Positions 6,753 through 14,845 of a DNA stretch of 19,823 nt are shown piece by piece. The position numbers and the translations under genes are program-made. The notes below the pieces were generated by a model. That model did no database searches and had not been told where the DNA came from. It saw only the letters and a list, made by a program, of their open reading frames with translations. Position 1 is the first letter of the stretch; every line of letters starts with the position of its first letter. Source of the stretch: CAZINM01 sp964540605 (lineage in GTDB: Bacteria > Patescibacteriota > Dojkabacteria > SC72 > JAHDCA01); the NCBI GenBank assembly GCA_964540605.1, contig CAZINM010000014.1, positions 1 to 19,823 of the forward strand, in the 5' to 3' direction.

Positions 6753-8267
6753 TTAAGCTCTTACTCTACACAACTGCTCCATATTTACTGCTTGGACACC
6801 ATTATCCAACCTATCTTTACTTGTTGCATATAGAGTTAAAATATCCTCTCCGGCCTCAACCCTCTCACCTGAGGTCTTGTGAAGGTACAATCCAGCTTCT
6901 TTAATAAATGGATTACCAAGTGATCTAGCAATTTTTACAATTTCTTTATTATCAACCACCTCAATTATCCCGCTCTTTTCGGCTTTTATTGTCTGACTAT
7001 ACTTACCCAGCTCGATCTCAGATGATTTGATCCTCTTTTGTGCACCTTGAGATTCAGCTATCTCCCAGAATTTTTCTAAAGCTTTTCCTGATTCTAATGT
7101 CTCTTTTGCAGAATTATAGCCTTGACCTTTTTCAACCTTACCAGCCAATTCAAGTAATTGACCTGACATTTTAAGTACAGTTTCCTCTAATAATTTAGGC
7201 CTTCTCTCATGTCTTTCAAATATTCTTAGAATATCCATGATCTCAAGTGATGGACCAATTCCATAACCATCTGGAGATGTAACCATTCGTGCAAAAACCT
7301 CACACTTAATTCCAACTTTTGCAAAAAGACTTACAAAGCCATTCCTTAAAACTTCAACATCATCTGGATTTGGAACTTTTGTTCCTGGCCCATAAGGCAC
7401 ATCTATCAAAATATGCGAGATTCCCATCGAAACTTTTTTCGCAATAATGCTTACCATTAATTTCTGGAATGACTGAATGTGTAAACCTCTCTCAACTGTG
7501 ATCAAAACATCATCTGCTGGAGAAAGTTTCAAAGCTCCTCCCCAAACCATACAGGCTCCTGTCTGTCTAACAGAATTCATAAGCTGTTCGTTAGTTAAAG
7601 CAACAGGCATGACAACCTCCAGTATATCCGTCGTCCCTGCCGGAGTTGTTATTGCACGAGTTGATGTGTTTGGAATTACTAGATCATGAGCAGCGATAAT
7701 TGGAACAAGAATTGGGGTAATACCTTTAGCTGCAATACCACCGATCGAGTGTTTATCAACAACCAGATCACCATTATTACGAATATTCCTAAAATCCATG
7801 ATATCACCAGCTTTTGCCATACCTTTGATCGCACCTAGAACCTCTTCATCGTTAAAACCAGGATTAAAGAAAGTTGCCATAAAATATGCAACTTCTACTT
7901 CTCTGATTTTTCTATCTGAGATATCTTTAGTGATAACTTCTAGTTCATGCTCTGTTAAACGACCTCCCAGAAGTTTCTTCTTTATATATTCAATTGACTC
8001 TGGTCTTTGCATAACAGAGATTGAAACAACAGAATCATTTGGGATCTGGTATTTCATCCATACATCCTCAAAAACGCCAACTGTACCCGGTGTAACTTCT
8101 GTATCTGTGATCTCAGTTGTTGTATAAATTGAAGCTTCTCCATAGTCGAACTCAACAATATCTGACATATTGATACCTTCTCTTTTGGCATCTTCAGAAT
8201 TAAGCAGGATCCTTAAAGAGTCCCCTGTCTCTCTATCTAGTTTTTGTGATCTTAAATATAAAGCCAT
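6753..8267 (-). CDS. deoA: AMP phosphorylase (archaeal-type, DeoA-related)
   Basis: The enzyme splits AMP (also CMP/UMP in known archaeal examples) with phosphate into base and ribose-1,5-bisphosphate. Residues 1-84 are the extra N-terminal domain that marks AMP phosphorylases. The pyrimidine-phosphorylase core follows, with D-K-H-S-I-G-G at 171-177. The strand after it reads T-S-T-R-A-I-T-T-P-A-G-T-T-D (201-214), where thymidine phosphorylases have a G-H-T-G-G-T-L-D version, so this is AMP phosphorylase rather than a deoxynucleoside enzyme. The C-terminal domain continues to residue 504, about the length of the Thermococcus enzyme. It is the last gene of a three-gene operon, starting 22 bases after the R15P isomerase stop. 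There is no Shine-Dalgarno sequence. The symbol deoA is commonly used for this family. Confidence 0.95.
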   Translation of the reverse strand: MALYLRSQKLDRETGDSLRILLNSEDAKREGINMSDIVEFDYGEASIYTTTEITDTEVTPGTVGVFEDVWMKYQIPNDSVVSISVMQRPESIEYIKKKLLGGRLTEHELEVITKDISDRKIREVEVAYFMATFFNPGFNDEEVLGAIKGMAKAGDIMDFRNIRNNGDLVVDKHSIGGIAAKGITPILVPIIAAHDLVIPNTSTRAITTPAGTTDILEVVMPVALTNEQLMNSVRQTGACMVWGGALKLSPADDVLITVERGLHIQSFQKLMVSIIAKKVSMGISHILIDVPYGPGTKVPNPDDVEVLRNGFVSLFAKVGIKCEVFARMVTSPDGYGIGPSLEIMDILRIFERHERRPKLLEETVLKMSGQLLELAGKVEKGQGYNSAKETLESGKALEKFWEIAESQGAQKRIKSSEIELGKYSQTIKAEKSGIIEVVDNKEIVKIARSLGNPFIKEAGLYLHKTSGERVEAGEDILTLYATSKDRLDNGVQAVNMEQLCRVRA

Positions 8268-8289
8268 TTTATGTAATTAGATAATTTAA

Positions 8290-9249
8290 CTAAAATAACC
8301 AACCGTAATGCTCATGTATCTTTTTTTCTACCTCATTTGGTTTCACAAGTCCGATCTCCGTAAGAAAACCAGTTATCAGTTCTTTGTTAATGATCTCAAA
8401 AGCTGGGTTGATCATTTTTAATCCTTCTGGTGCATCTTGCCACAACTCTTTTGCATCTCTCATCTCTATCTGCACAGGTTTGTACACAGTACTAACATCA
8501 GTTTTAAGTATCGAACCCATTATGTATAAAGGTTTACTAGCATAGTATGCTGCCATAGCAACTCCCCAACTTCCAATTTTATTAATTGCCTCTCCCTGCA
8601 TAGTTATCTGATCACATCCTAGAAATACAACATCTGTATTCCTCAGACCTTTTCCAATTATGAATGATTCAACAGCACTATCAGCGATCATTGTAGTATC
8701 AACTCCAGCATCCAAAAGATTTTTAGCAGTTATTCTTCCTTGGAACAAAGGTCTTGTCTCTGTACATACCGCAGTTAGATCCTTAACTCTTTTTGATTGT
8801 TCAATTATAACTTTCTCTGCTGTACTTGAATGACAGTGTGTAACAATCTCATCAACTCCTTTTAATATTGTTTCACTGTTTTCTACTATTAAACTTTTTG
8901 AGCTTTTAATAAGCTGAAGATACTCTTCGCTAAGTTCCACATAAGCTTTCTTTGCTTCTTCGATAGATGTAAGACCTGGGAACTTTACTCTGATCATATG
9001 ACTTAAATATTTAAGACCGTTCTTTGCTAATGGCTCATTAGGACGAGCCTCCGCAAGCGAAATTCCAACCTTCTCAACGTCAGCGAAAAACACCTCTAAA
9101 GGAACTTCTTTTTTATAATCTGACAAATAAAGCTTTATACCCTCAAAAGTAGCAATTGCAACATTAGTTGCTCCTTGTATCTTAATATCTTTAATATCCC
9201 TAACGATCTGATCTACAGCAGTATATTTTTCAAAATCAACTTCTGACAT
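8290..9249 (-). CDS. Ribose-1,5-bisphosphate isomerase
   Basis: It converts ribose-1,5-bisphosphate to ribulose-1,5-bisphosphate, the second step of the archaeal AMP pathway. The fold is that of eIF2B-alpha and methylthioribose-1-phosphate isomerase. The catalytic Cys is in T-H-C-H-S-S-T (Cys139) and the catalytic Asp in G-C-D-Q-I (Asp213), followed by G-E-A-I-N-K-I-G-S. R-P-L-F-Q-G-R (166-172) belongs to the substrate-binding region. At 319 residues it is close to the Thermococcus enzyme. Methylthioribose-1-phosphate isomerase is the main alternative from sequence, but sitting 22 bases upstream of AMP phosphorylase decides for R15P isomerase. It starts 17 bases after the beta-CASP gene, so the three genes are probably one transcript. 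Confidence 0.93.
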   Translation of the reverse strand: MSEVDFEKYTAVDQIVRDIKDIKIQGATNVAIATFEGIKLYLSDYKKEVPLEVFFADVEKVGISLAEARPNEPLAKNGLKYLSHMIRVKFPGLTSIEEAKKAYVELSEEYLQLIKSSKSLIVENSETILKGVDEIVTHCHSSTAEKVIIEQSKRVKDLTAVCTETRPLFQGRITAKNLLDAGVDTTMIADSAVESFIIGKGLRNTDVVFLGCDQITMQGEAINKIGSWGVAMAAYYASKPLYIMGSILKTDVSTVYKPVQIEMRDAKELWQDAPEGLKMINPAFEIINKELITGFLTEIGLVKPNEVEKKIHEHYGWLF

Positions 9250-9266
9250 AAATTCAATAATATAAA

Positions 9267-10696
9267 TTAATCTAAACTAACTTTCTCCAAATGAGATGGT
9301 ACATAAGTATCAATATGTAACTCATTTCTTAAACTTTGTGCGAAACCATCTGCAATTGTTTCTTCACCATGGATCACAAATACTTGTCTTGGTGAATGTC
9401 CGAAAGCTCTGATCCAATAATTAAGATCCCTCATATCTGCATGGGCAGAAAATCCACCAAGAGTATGGATCTGGGCATACACATTGATCCTCCTACCCTT
9501 CAAGTTCACAGTAGGTATACCTTCTAAAATGGCCCGACCTAAAGTACCTTTTACCTGGTATCCAACGAATATGATATGAGTACTTTTCTTACCAATATTA
9601 TTCGCTAAATGGTGAATTATTCTACCTCCAGTACACATACCACTACCTGCCATTATAACCACGCCATGCTTTGCAACTAANNNNNNNNNNNNNNNNNNNN
9701 NNNNNNNNNNNTGAAATTGAATGGATCATCACCTTTTTCTAAAAGTCTTCTTGCATCTTCATCATAGAATGTAGGATATTTCTTGAAGATCTCTGTGGCT
9801 TGTAACGCCATTGGACTGTCCATATAAACAGGAAATTCCTCGATCAATTTGTTCTCGTAAAAAAGGTTCATTTCATAGATCACCTCTTGAGCTCTTTCAA
9901 TCGCAAAGGTCGGAATTAAAACATTCCCACCCTCTTCTTTAGCTTTTCTTAATATTGTTAGGAACTCAAGAACCGTTTCATCTTTACTTCGATGTAACCG
10001 ATTCCCATAAGTTGATTCAACAATAACATAATCTGCCTCTCTAATAAGGTCAGGATCCTTAACGATCCTCTGACCTGGTTGACCTAGATCTCCTGAAAAT
10101 ACAAGTTTTCTGACTCTACCAAGTTTATTCTTTATCCATATTTCGATGAGGGCAGATCCTAAAATGTGACCTGCATCTCGCAATCTAATTTCAACATCAT
10201 TTTTAAGTGTAATTGAATTACCATAAGGATACACATCAAAGAACTCCATCGCTCGCTCAACATCTCCTGCTGTAAATAATGGTTCTTTCAATACTCTTTC
10301 ATCTTCAATTCTCTTTATCTCTTCCTGATCCTTATTATCCTCGCTTGATGCTTTTAATACTGTTTCCCATCTTTTAAATTCTTCTTCTTGAAGTTTTGCA
10401 GAATCGAGTAATACAATTCTTGCTAGATCTTTAGTTGGTTGAGTACAAACGATCCTACCTTTGAAACCATTTTTTACTAATTTCGGAACTCTACCCACAT
10501 GATCATAATGAGCGTGGGTTAAGATCAAATAATCGATACTTTTTGGATCAAAGGGGAAATCCTCTCGATTGTAAGATTCTAATTCATCGTCTCCTTGAAA
10601 AGCTCCACAATCTACTAGTATGTTCAGCTGATCAGTTTTTAAGAAGAAACATGCACCAGTAACAGTTTTTGCAGCTCCACAAAATTGTAATTCCAT
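9267..10696 (-). CDS. Beta-CASP metallo-beta-lactamase ribonuclease (CPSF/RNase J-like), interrupted by an assembly gap
   Basis: The protein processes RNA as an endo- and/or 5'-exonuclease. Before the gap: V-D-C-G-A-F-Q-G (28-35), the zinc motif H-A-H-Y-D-H (61-66), the third metal His in A-G-H-I-L-G-S-A (His177), and S-G-D-L-G with Asp203. Then comes V-E-S-T-Y-G-N, opening the beta-CASP part. After the gap: G-S-G-M-C-T-G-G-R, G-Y-Q-x-x-G-T-L-G-R, G-G-F-S-A-H-A-D and V-F-V-I-H-G-E (motifs A-C). The first codons after the gap read L-V-A-K-H-G-V-V-I-M-A-G, joining naturally onto the family sequence. The two halves are in different frames across the 31 N, which reflects a wrong gap size rather than a broken gene. 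No KH domain is seen. It is the first gene of the AMP-pathway operon. Confidence 0.92.
9681..9711. other. Assembly gap (31 N) inside the beta-CASP gene
   Basis: A run of 31 N. Flanking coding sequence would keep frame only if the missing length is 2 modulo 3 (for example 32, 35 or 41). The family usually has about 14 residues between D-P-F-x-F and the L of the next visible segment, which points to about 41 missing bases. Confidence 0.98.
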
Positions 10697-10704
10697 ATAG
10701 GCAG

Positions 10705-10725
10705 TTTATAAGTTATCAATAACTT
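10705..10725 (-). promoter_or_regulatory. Probable promoter with overlapping palindromic operator upstream of the beta-CASP/AMP-pathway operon
   Basis: On the minus strand TATAAA (10710-10705) ends eight bases before the ATG at 10696, placing the transcription start 0-2 bases ahead of it (leaderless). Adjoining it is AAGTTAT-CA-ATAACTT (10710-10725), two perfect 7-base arms around a 2-base centre, in the spacer where a repressor would block polymerase. No convincing -35 box was found. Confidence 0.4.
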
Positions 10726-10797
10726 CCATTCATTCTATCATGTTGATTCTAATTCATCCAAACTTAAAGAAAAAATAAAAATGTTATATTTATAAGT

Positions 10798-10827
10798 CTG
10801 GCATTTAGAAACATATGGATATAAGAT
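10798..10827 (+). promoter_or_regulatory. Candidate promoter of the EEP-family gene
   Basis: CTGGCA (10798-10803) and TAAGAT (10822-10827) are spaced by 18 bases. Each matches four of six consensus positions. The -10 box ends nine bases before the ATG at 10837, again giving a very short leader. Confidence 0.3.
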
Positions 10828-10836
10828 ATTGTAGCC

Positions 10837-11748
10837 ATGAAAGAGAGTCAAGTAAAAAATCGAATATTAGAGGATGTAATAAGGTTGACCTGGTATATTT
10901 TGACCTTTGGAATTATTTTAATAAGTATTTTGTCTAGGTTATTACCAGATATAAATTATTTCATAGACCTTTTTTCACATTTTCAGCTTCAATATTTCAT
11001 AACTCTTATGTTACTTTTAACACTCGGATTGCTAATACCCCAATTGGATAAGCGACTTCTCATACCTGTTATTATTTATCAAATAGTTTTAGCTATTGCG
11101 ATCTTCCCGATGAAAATATCACCTGCTGAAAATGAATTAATAACTGATTCAGATATATTTTTTATTAATGCGAACTACTATAACAATGGAGATGATATAT
11201 CTGAATATATTAGATCTCTAAACATCAATACAGTTGCAATTGTTGAAACAAACGAAAATATTATCTCAGACCTTACGAAAACTTATGGAGAGCCAAGATC
11301 GATCGAAGGTTATGGTGGTAAAACTTGTGTTATATTTTCAAAAGAACCTGTATTTGATTATTTGATCGATCAGAACAATTTTACATATCCTGTTTGTACA
11401 ACGGTTCTAAATGATACTGTCTTAGTTGTAGTTCACCCTTACCCACCCTTCGGTAATAATAATTATTTCGCACAAATAGATCATTTTAATGAAGTCTCAA
11501 CACTGTTGGAACAGATCGAAGAAGATGGCTACAATTTTATTCTTATGGGAGATTTCAATTCGACTATTTACAGTCCAATATTTAGAAGAGAATTTTCTGG
11601 AATATTTAAACAAAACAATTATACTTGGTCTGCAGCATTTCCTTTGGCATTACCAATTGACCATGCGATGAGTAATATAAGTATTCATGTTTCACCAAGT
11701 AAGATACTAAGTTCAGATCATTCTGGATTATTCATTGATATCCAATAG
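10837..11748 (+). CDS. Membrane-tethered endonuclease/exonuclease/phosphatase (EEP) family protein, VanJ/YafD-like
   Basis: Three hydrophobic helices occupy about residues 15-35, 50-66 and 73-93. The EEP catalytic domain follows (about 105-303). Its hallmarks are N111/N113 in the first strand, Glu137 (I-V-E-T-N), His200 (V-V-H-P-Y-P-P), Asp239 and Asn241 (M-G-D-F-N-S-T), Asp275-His276 (P-I-D-H) and Asp294-His295 (S-S-D-H-S-G). The full metal and catalytic set of the superfamily is therefore present. The layout of three helices and then an outward-facing EEP domain matches VanJ (which acts on undecaprenyl pyrophosphate) and YafD. A lipid-phosphate phosphatase or an extracellular nuclease are both possible. 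It is a single gene, divergent from the ribonuclease operon and convergent with cca. Confidence 0.83.
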   Translation: MKESQVKNRILEDVIRLTWYILTFGIILISILSRLLPDINYFIDLFSHFQLQYFITLMLLLTLGLLIPQLDKRLLIPVIIYQIVLAIAIFPMKISPAENELITDSDIFFINANYYNNGDDISEYIRSLNINTVAIVETNENIISDLTKTYGEPRSIEGYGGKTCVIFSKEPVFDYLIDQNNFTYPVCTTVLNDTVLVVVHPYPPFGNNNYFAQIDHFNEVSTLLEQIEEDGYNFILMGDFNSTIYSPIFRREFSGIFKQNNYTWSAAFPLALPIDHAMSNISIHVSPSKILSSDHSGLFIDIQ

Positions 11749-11795
11749 GAATTTGTGATCAAAACTGGAGAGATCGAATTGATCCTAATTGAAAA

Positions 11796-13235
11796 TTAAT
11801 CTTGTTTAGAATTATATTTTTTTGCTTCTTCTAAAAGATCCTCTCGATTATTTTTGATAGGATCATCTAACACGATCTGTAAAAGATGATTTAAGATAGT
11901 ACGAATTTGTGGACCTTTTGGTACACCCAAATCAATAAGATCATCACCATTTATTACAACATCAGTAACTTTTAGAGCCATATCTTGCGAACGGATCTCG
12001 GAAATGCGAGATTGTAATATCTCGATCTCTTCTGGATTATAAGCCGATTTAGGATTAGATGAGGCATCAGCAATTCTAAGTTTGAAAAGTTCATCAAGAT
12101 TCTCCTCTCCCACTCTAGCTATGAACCTTCTAACTGCCGCATCTGTCCACTCATGTTCTTTGATATTATCTGCTGTTGACTCATCCATATCTTCTGTAAC
12201 ATGAGGATAATAGAACATATGACCTGCTACCAATTTTGATACTTTTTCAATTTCTGCATTAGAGAATTTCATCCTTTTCATTATTTTACGAGTCATCTCA
12301 GCACCTTCGTGATCATGCCCATAAAAATGTCCATCTCCAGTGCTTTTTCTTGGCTTCCCTATATCGTGAAAAAGAGCTGCCAGTTTGACTTCATCTGGTG
12401 CGATATCGCAAGTTTTTAAAGAATGCCAATATACATCGTCAGCATGATACTCTTTCTGCTCAACACCTAATCCCTCCACCAGTTCTGGAAAGAATATCTC
12501 CAATAAACCTGTTCGACGCATCAGATCGATCCCGACAGATGGTTTCGGAGAATGTAAAAGTACTTTCATAAATTCGTCTCTTATTCGTTCCATAGATACT
12601 TGAGCAGAGATCGGCTTCGTTTGTATGATCGCTTGAAAAGTCTCTTCCTCAATATCAAATTCAAGCTGTGATGCTAACCTACACGCTCTAAACCCTCGCA
12701 AACCATCTTCTTTGAATCTTTCTAAAGGTGTACCAACCGCCCTCACTACTCGCAATCCGATATCTCTAAGACCATTAAATGGATCATGTAGAGGCAATTC
12801 CTGTTCTTCTTCGCTTCCACTATTGTCTGCTTTTGTTAGATCAAGCGACATTGCATTGAATGTAAAATCTCTCCGTCCTAGATCGAGATCGATATTGTTA
12901 ATGAAATGAACTTCAGTCGGCCATCTACCATCTATGTATCGTTCTTCACTTCTAAAAGTCGTTACCTGTACATTAAATATCTCCCCTGTTTTACCAGGTA
13001 CTAAAGCCGAGACCATACCAAATTTTGCACCTGTAGAAACTGATCTGGGAAATATTTTCAACATCTCCTCAGGTTTGGCATCAGTTGCAAGATCCCAATC
13101 ATCTGGCTCGATCTTTAATACGACATCTCGTAATGCACCACCAGCAAGATGGCATTGGAACCCCTCTTTTTTTAATATTCGGGTTACTTTCTGTACATAA
13201 TCTGGAATTTTTATCTTGATCAACTGATCATCCAT
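11796..13235 (-). CDS. cca: CCA tRNA nucleotidyltransferase with HD domain
   Basis: It adds or repairs the 3' CCA end of tRNAs (class II, poly(A)-polymerase-like fold). The nucleotidyltransferase head has G-G at 32-33 and the metal-binding D-x-D in D-D-W-D-L-A-T (46, 48). R-R-D-F-T-F-N-A-M is at 121-129, and the neck helix motif E-R-F-K-E-D-G-L-R-G-F-R-A-C-R at 172-186. An HD phosphohydrolase domain follows with H290-D291 (A-L-F-H-D-I-G-K-P) and H-D-H (307-309), as in many bacterial CCA enzymes that also repair tRNA ends. Poly(A) polymerase is the alternative, since the two are hard to tell apart; no second copy is in this window. At 479 residues the length is normal. It starts 29 bases after the MgtC/DUF4010 gene, probably in one transcript. 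Confidence 0.94.
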   Translation of the reverse strand: MDDQLIKIKIPDYVQKVTRILKKEGFQCHLAGGALRDVVLKIEPDDWDLATDAKPEEMLKIFPRSVSTGAKFGMVSALVPGKTGEIFNVQVTTFRSEERYIDGRWPTEVHFINNIDLDLGRRDFTFNAMSLDLTKADNSGSEEEQELPLHDPFNGLRDIGLRVVRAVGTPLERFKEDGLRGFRACRLASQLEFDIEEETFQAIIQTKPISAQVSMERIRDEFMKVLLHSPKPSVGIDLMRRTGLLEIFFPELVEGLGVEQKEYHADDVYWHSLKTCDIAPDEVKLAALFHDIGKPRKSTGDGHFYGHDHEGAEMTRKIMKRMKFSNAEIEKVSKLVAGHMFYYPHVTEDMDESTADNIKEHEWTDAAVRRFIARVGEENLDELFKLRIADASSNPKSAYNPEEIEILQSRISEIRSQDMALKVTDVVINGDDLIDLGVPKGPQIRTILNHLLQIVLDDPIKNNREDLLEEAKKYNSKQD

Positions 13236-13264
13236 TTGTTAACTATCTACCTAACAAGATTTAT

Positions 13265-14686
13265 TCATAAGTTTATCACGGCAAGCATAGAAATAACACC
13301 AACTAATATTGTTGAAACAAACATTTGAGTAATTACCTTCCTGAAATATCTGTCCCCACTAATTGCAGCAAAAAGCACTTTTACTAGAAGATTTACACAT
13401 GCTGCTGTTATTAGAACGACAACACCTAATGAGATATTAATTCCATCACCAATCAATGTCGATGTAGTTACTGTTATTGCATCAAGACCAGTCATAGATG
13501 CTAACATTGATGAGACAATAAAACCTGAGCTTCCAAGATAGTAAAGAGAAACTTCAGAAACTACGATCACTCCAAGATATAAGGCTCCGAATCTTAATGC
13601 AGGGATAAGTGTGAATGGAGAATCAAATTGGAAACCTTTTTCAGATCGATCATCCTCCTCAATTTGCTTCTCTTTACCTAATTGTAAGATCCCAAACCAT
13701 ACAAGTAATGCCCCTGACATTGTCATCAAAGGAAGATATAAATCTTTAGCAAAATCAAAATTAATAAGAACAACAATAAAAATTACCCTTATGAAACTCA
13801 TTAGGTTCGTTAAGGCAGTTGCAGCAAGATAAACTTTTTTCATTCTGACAGATTTACTTTTCTTACTTCTTCTCGCCATATCTTCTGTAACAACCGTGCT
13901 TGAAACCAACCCACCCAACAAAGCTAATACACTTATACTTTTATCTTTGCCTATTGCTTTAGATGCGTAATATCCAACAAAATTCAATCCAACAACTAGA
14001 ACAACAATTGAAAATATTTGATAAGGATTGAATATTCTTGTCGCCTCTATAAACTCTGTACCAAAACTCTCATTTATGAGCTCACCAAAAACAGGAATAT
14101 CTCCAAAACTATAAAATTCATTTGGCATGAATGGTAGTACCACAGATGTGATCAGAACAAACTTTATAGTATCAATAACTTCTCTCCCTGAGAATTTTGA
14201 CACAACTCCTCTCAACTGAGTTTTCATCGATAGGACGAGAACATCTAAAACAGCTATTGCTACTATTAATTTAATAGAAATGTCTGTTGCAAAAAGAAGC
14301 AATGATAAAACAAAATTAATAATTAGCGATATCTCGGTTGTAAGTCCAAAAGTATTCTTATCAAAGTAATTTAGGATAAAGGAGAATACAATAAAGCTAA
14401 CAAAACTGATCGCAATTATCCATGTCAAGGTAGGAATACCATATGAATAAGCTAACCCTGCTATCCCTCCAAGTAAAGAGATCAAGATATATGTTCTAAC
14501 TCCTCCAAAACTTGTTGCAGGTATACCCTTTTTAATAAAGATGAACTTCTTTGAAGCATTCTCAGCACTTTTTTTAACATCTTTAAGATCTTTACCATGT
14601 TTCCAGCTGCCATCCCTCTCTAAGCCCATTAAAGCACCTAAACCTACAGATAGCAGAAACTTAATAAGTAGATCAGAAACATTCAT
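13265..14686 (-). CDS. MgtC/SapB-DUF4010 family membrane protein
   Basis: This polytopic inner-membrane protein has about 12-13 hydrophobic segments. The N-terminal part matches the MgtC/SapB fold: G-A-L-M-G-L-E-R near residue 17-24, then G-G-V-R-T-Y-x-L-I-S-L-L-G-G at about 61. About 40 Lys-rich residues separate these two elements, longer than usual. The C-terminal half matches DUF4010, with L-L-G-G-L-V-S-S-T-V-V-T-E-D-M-A-R-R at about 253-271. The function of this architecture is not established; MgtC relatives influence Mg2+ homeostasis or ATP synthase. It is the first gene before cca. TATATT lies 13 bases upstream of its ATG but has no good -35 partner. Confidence 0.85.
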   Translation of the reverse strand: MNVSDLLIKFLLSVGLGALMGLERDGSWKHGKDLKDVKKSAENASKKFIFIKKGIPATSFGGVRTYILISLLGGIAGLAYSYGIPTLTWIIAISFVSFIVFSFILNYFDKNTFGLTTEISLIINFVLSLLLFATDISIKLIVAIAVLDVLVLSMKTQLRGVVSKFSGREVIDTIKFVLITSVVLPFMPNEFYSFGDIPVFGELINESFGTEFIEATRIFNPYQIFSIVVLVVGLNFVGYYASKAIGKDKSISVLALLGGLVSSTVVTEDMARRSKKSKSVRMKKVYLAATALTNLMSFIRVIFIVVLINFDFAKDLYLPLMTMSGALLVWFGILQLGKEKQIEEDDRSEKGFQFDSPFTLIPALRFGALYLGVIVVSEVSLYYLGSSGFIVSSMLASMTGLDAITVTTSTLIGDGINISLGVVVLITAACVNLLVKVLFAAISGDRYFRKVITQMFVSTILVGVISMLAVINL

Positions 14687-14845
14687 GAAATTTGTAATAT
14701 ATATAATTTCAGCAAAATCATATTTATATAGTACATTTAACTACATACATCAGCAACTGTTACTTTAAATTTTCGAAAATCTCACCAATATCGCAAAGGA
14801 GAAAAATCATTTATACTATAGATATATTTTGCTTATTCATTAATT

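Noticed and set aside
11749..11795. GATC-rich short hairpins between the EEP gene and cca as a terminator
   Set aside because: Four-base stems only. GATC is self-complementary and frequent everywhere in the window.
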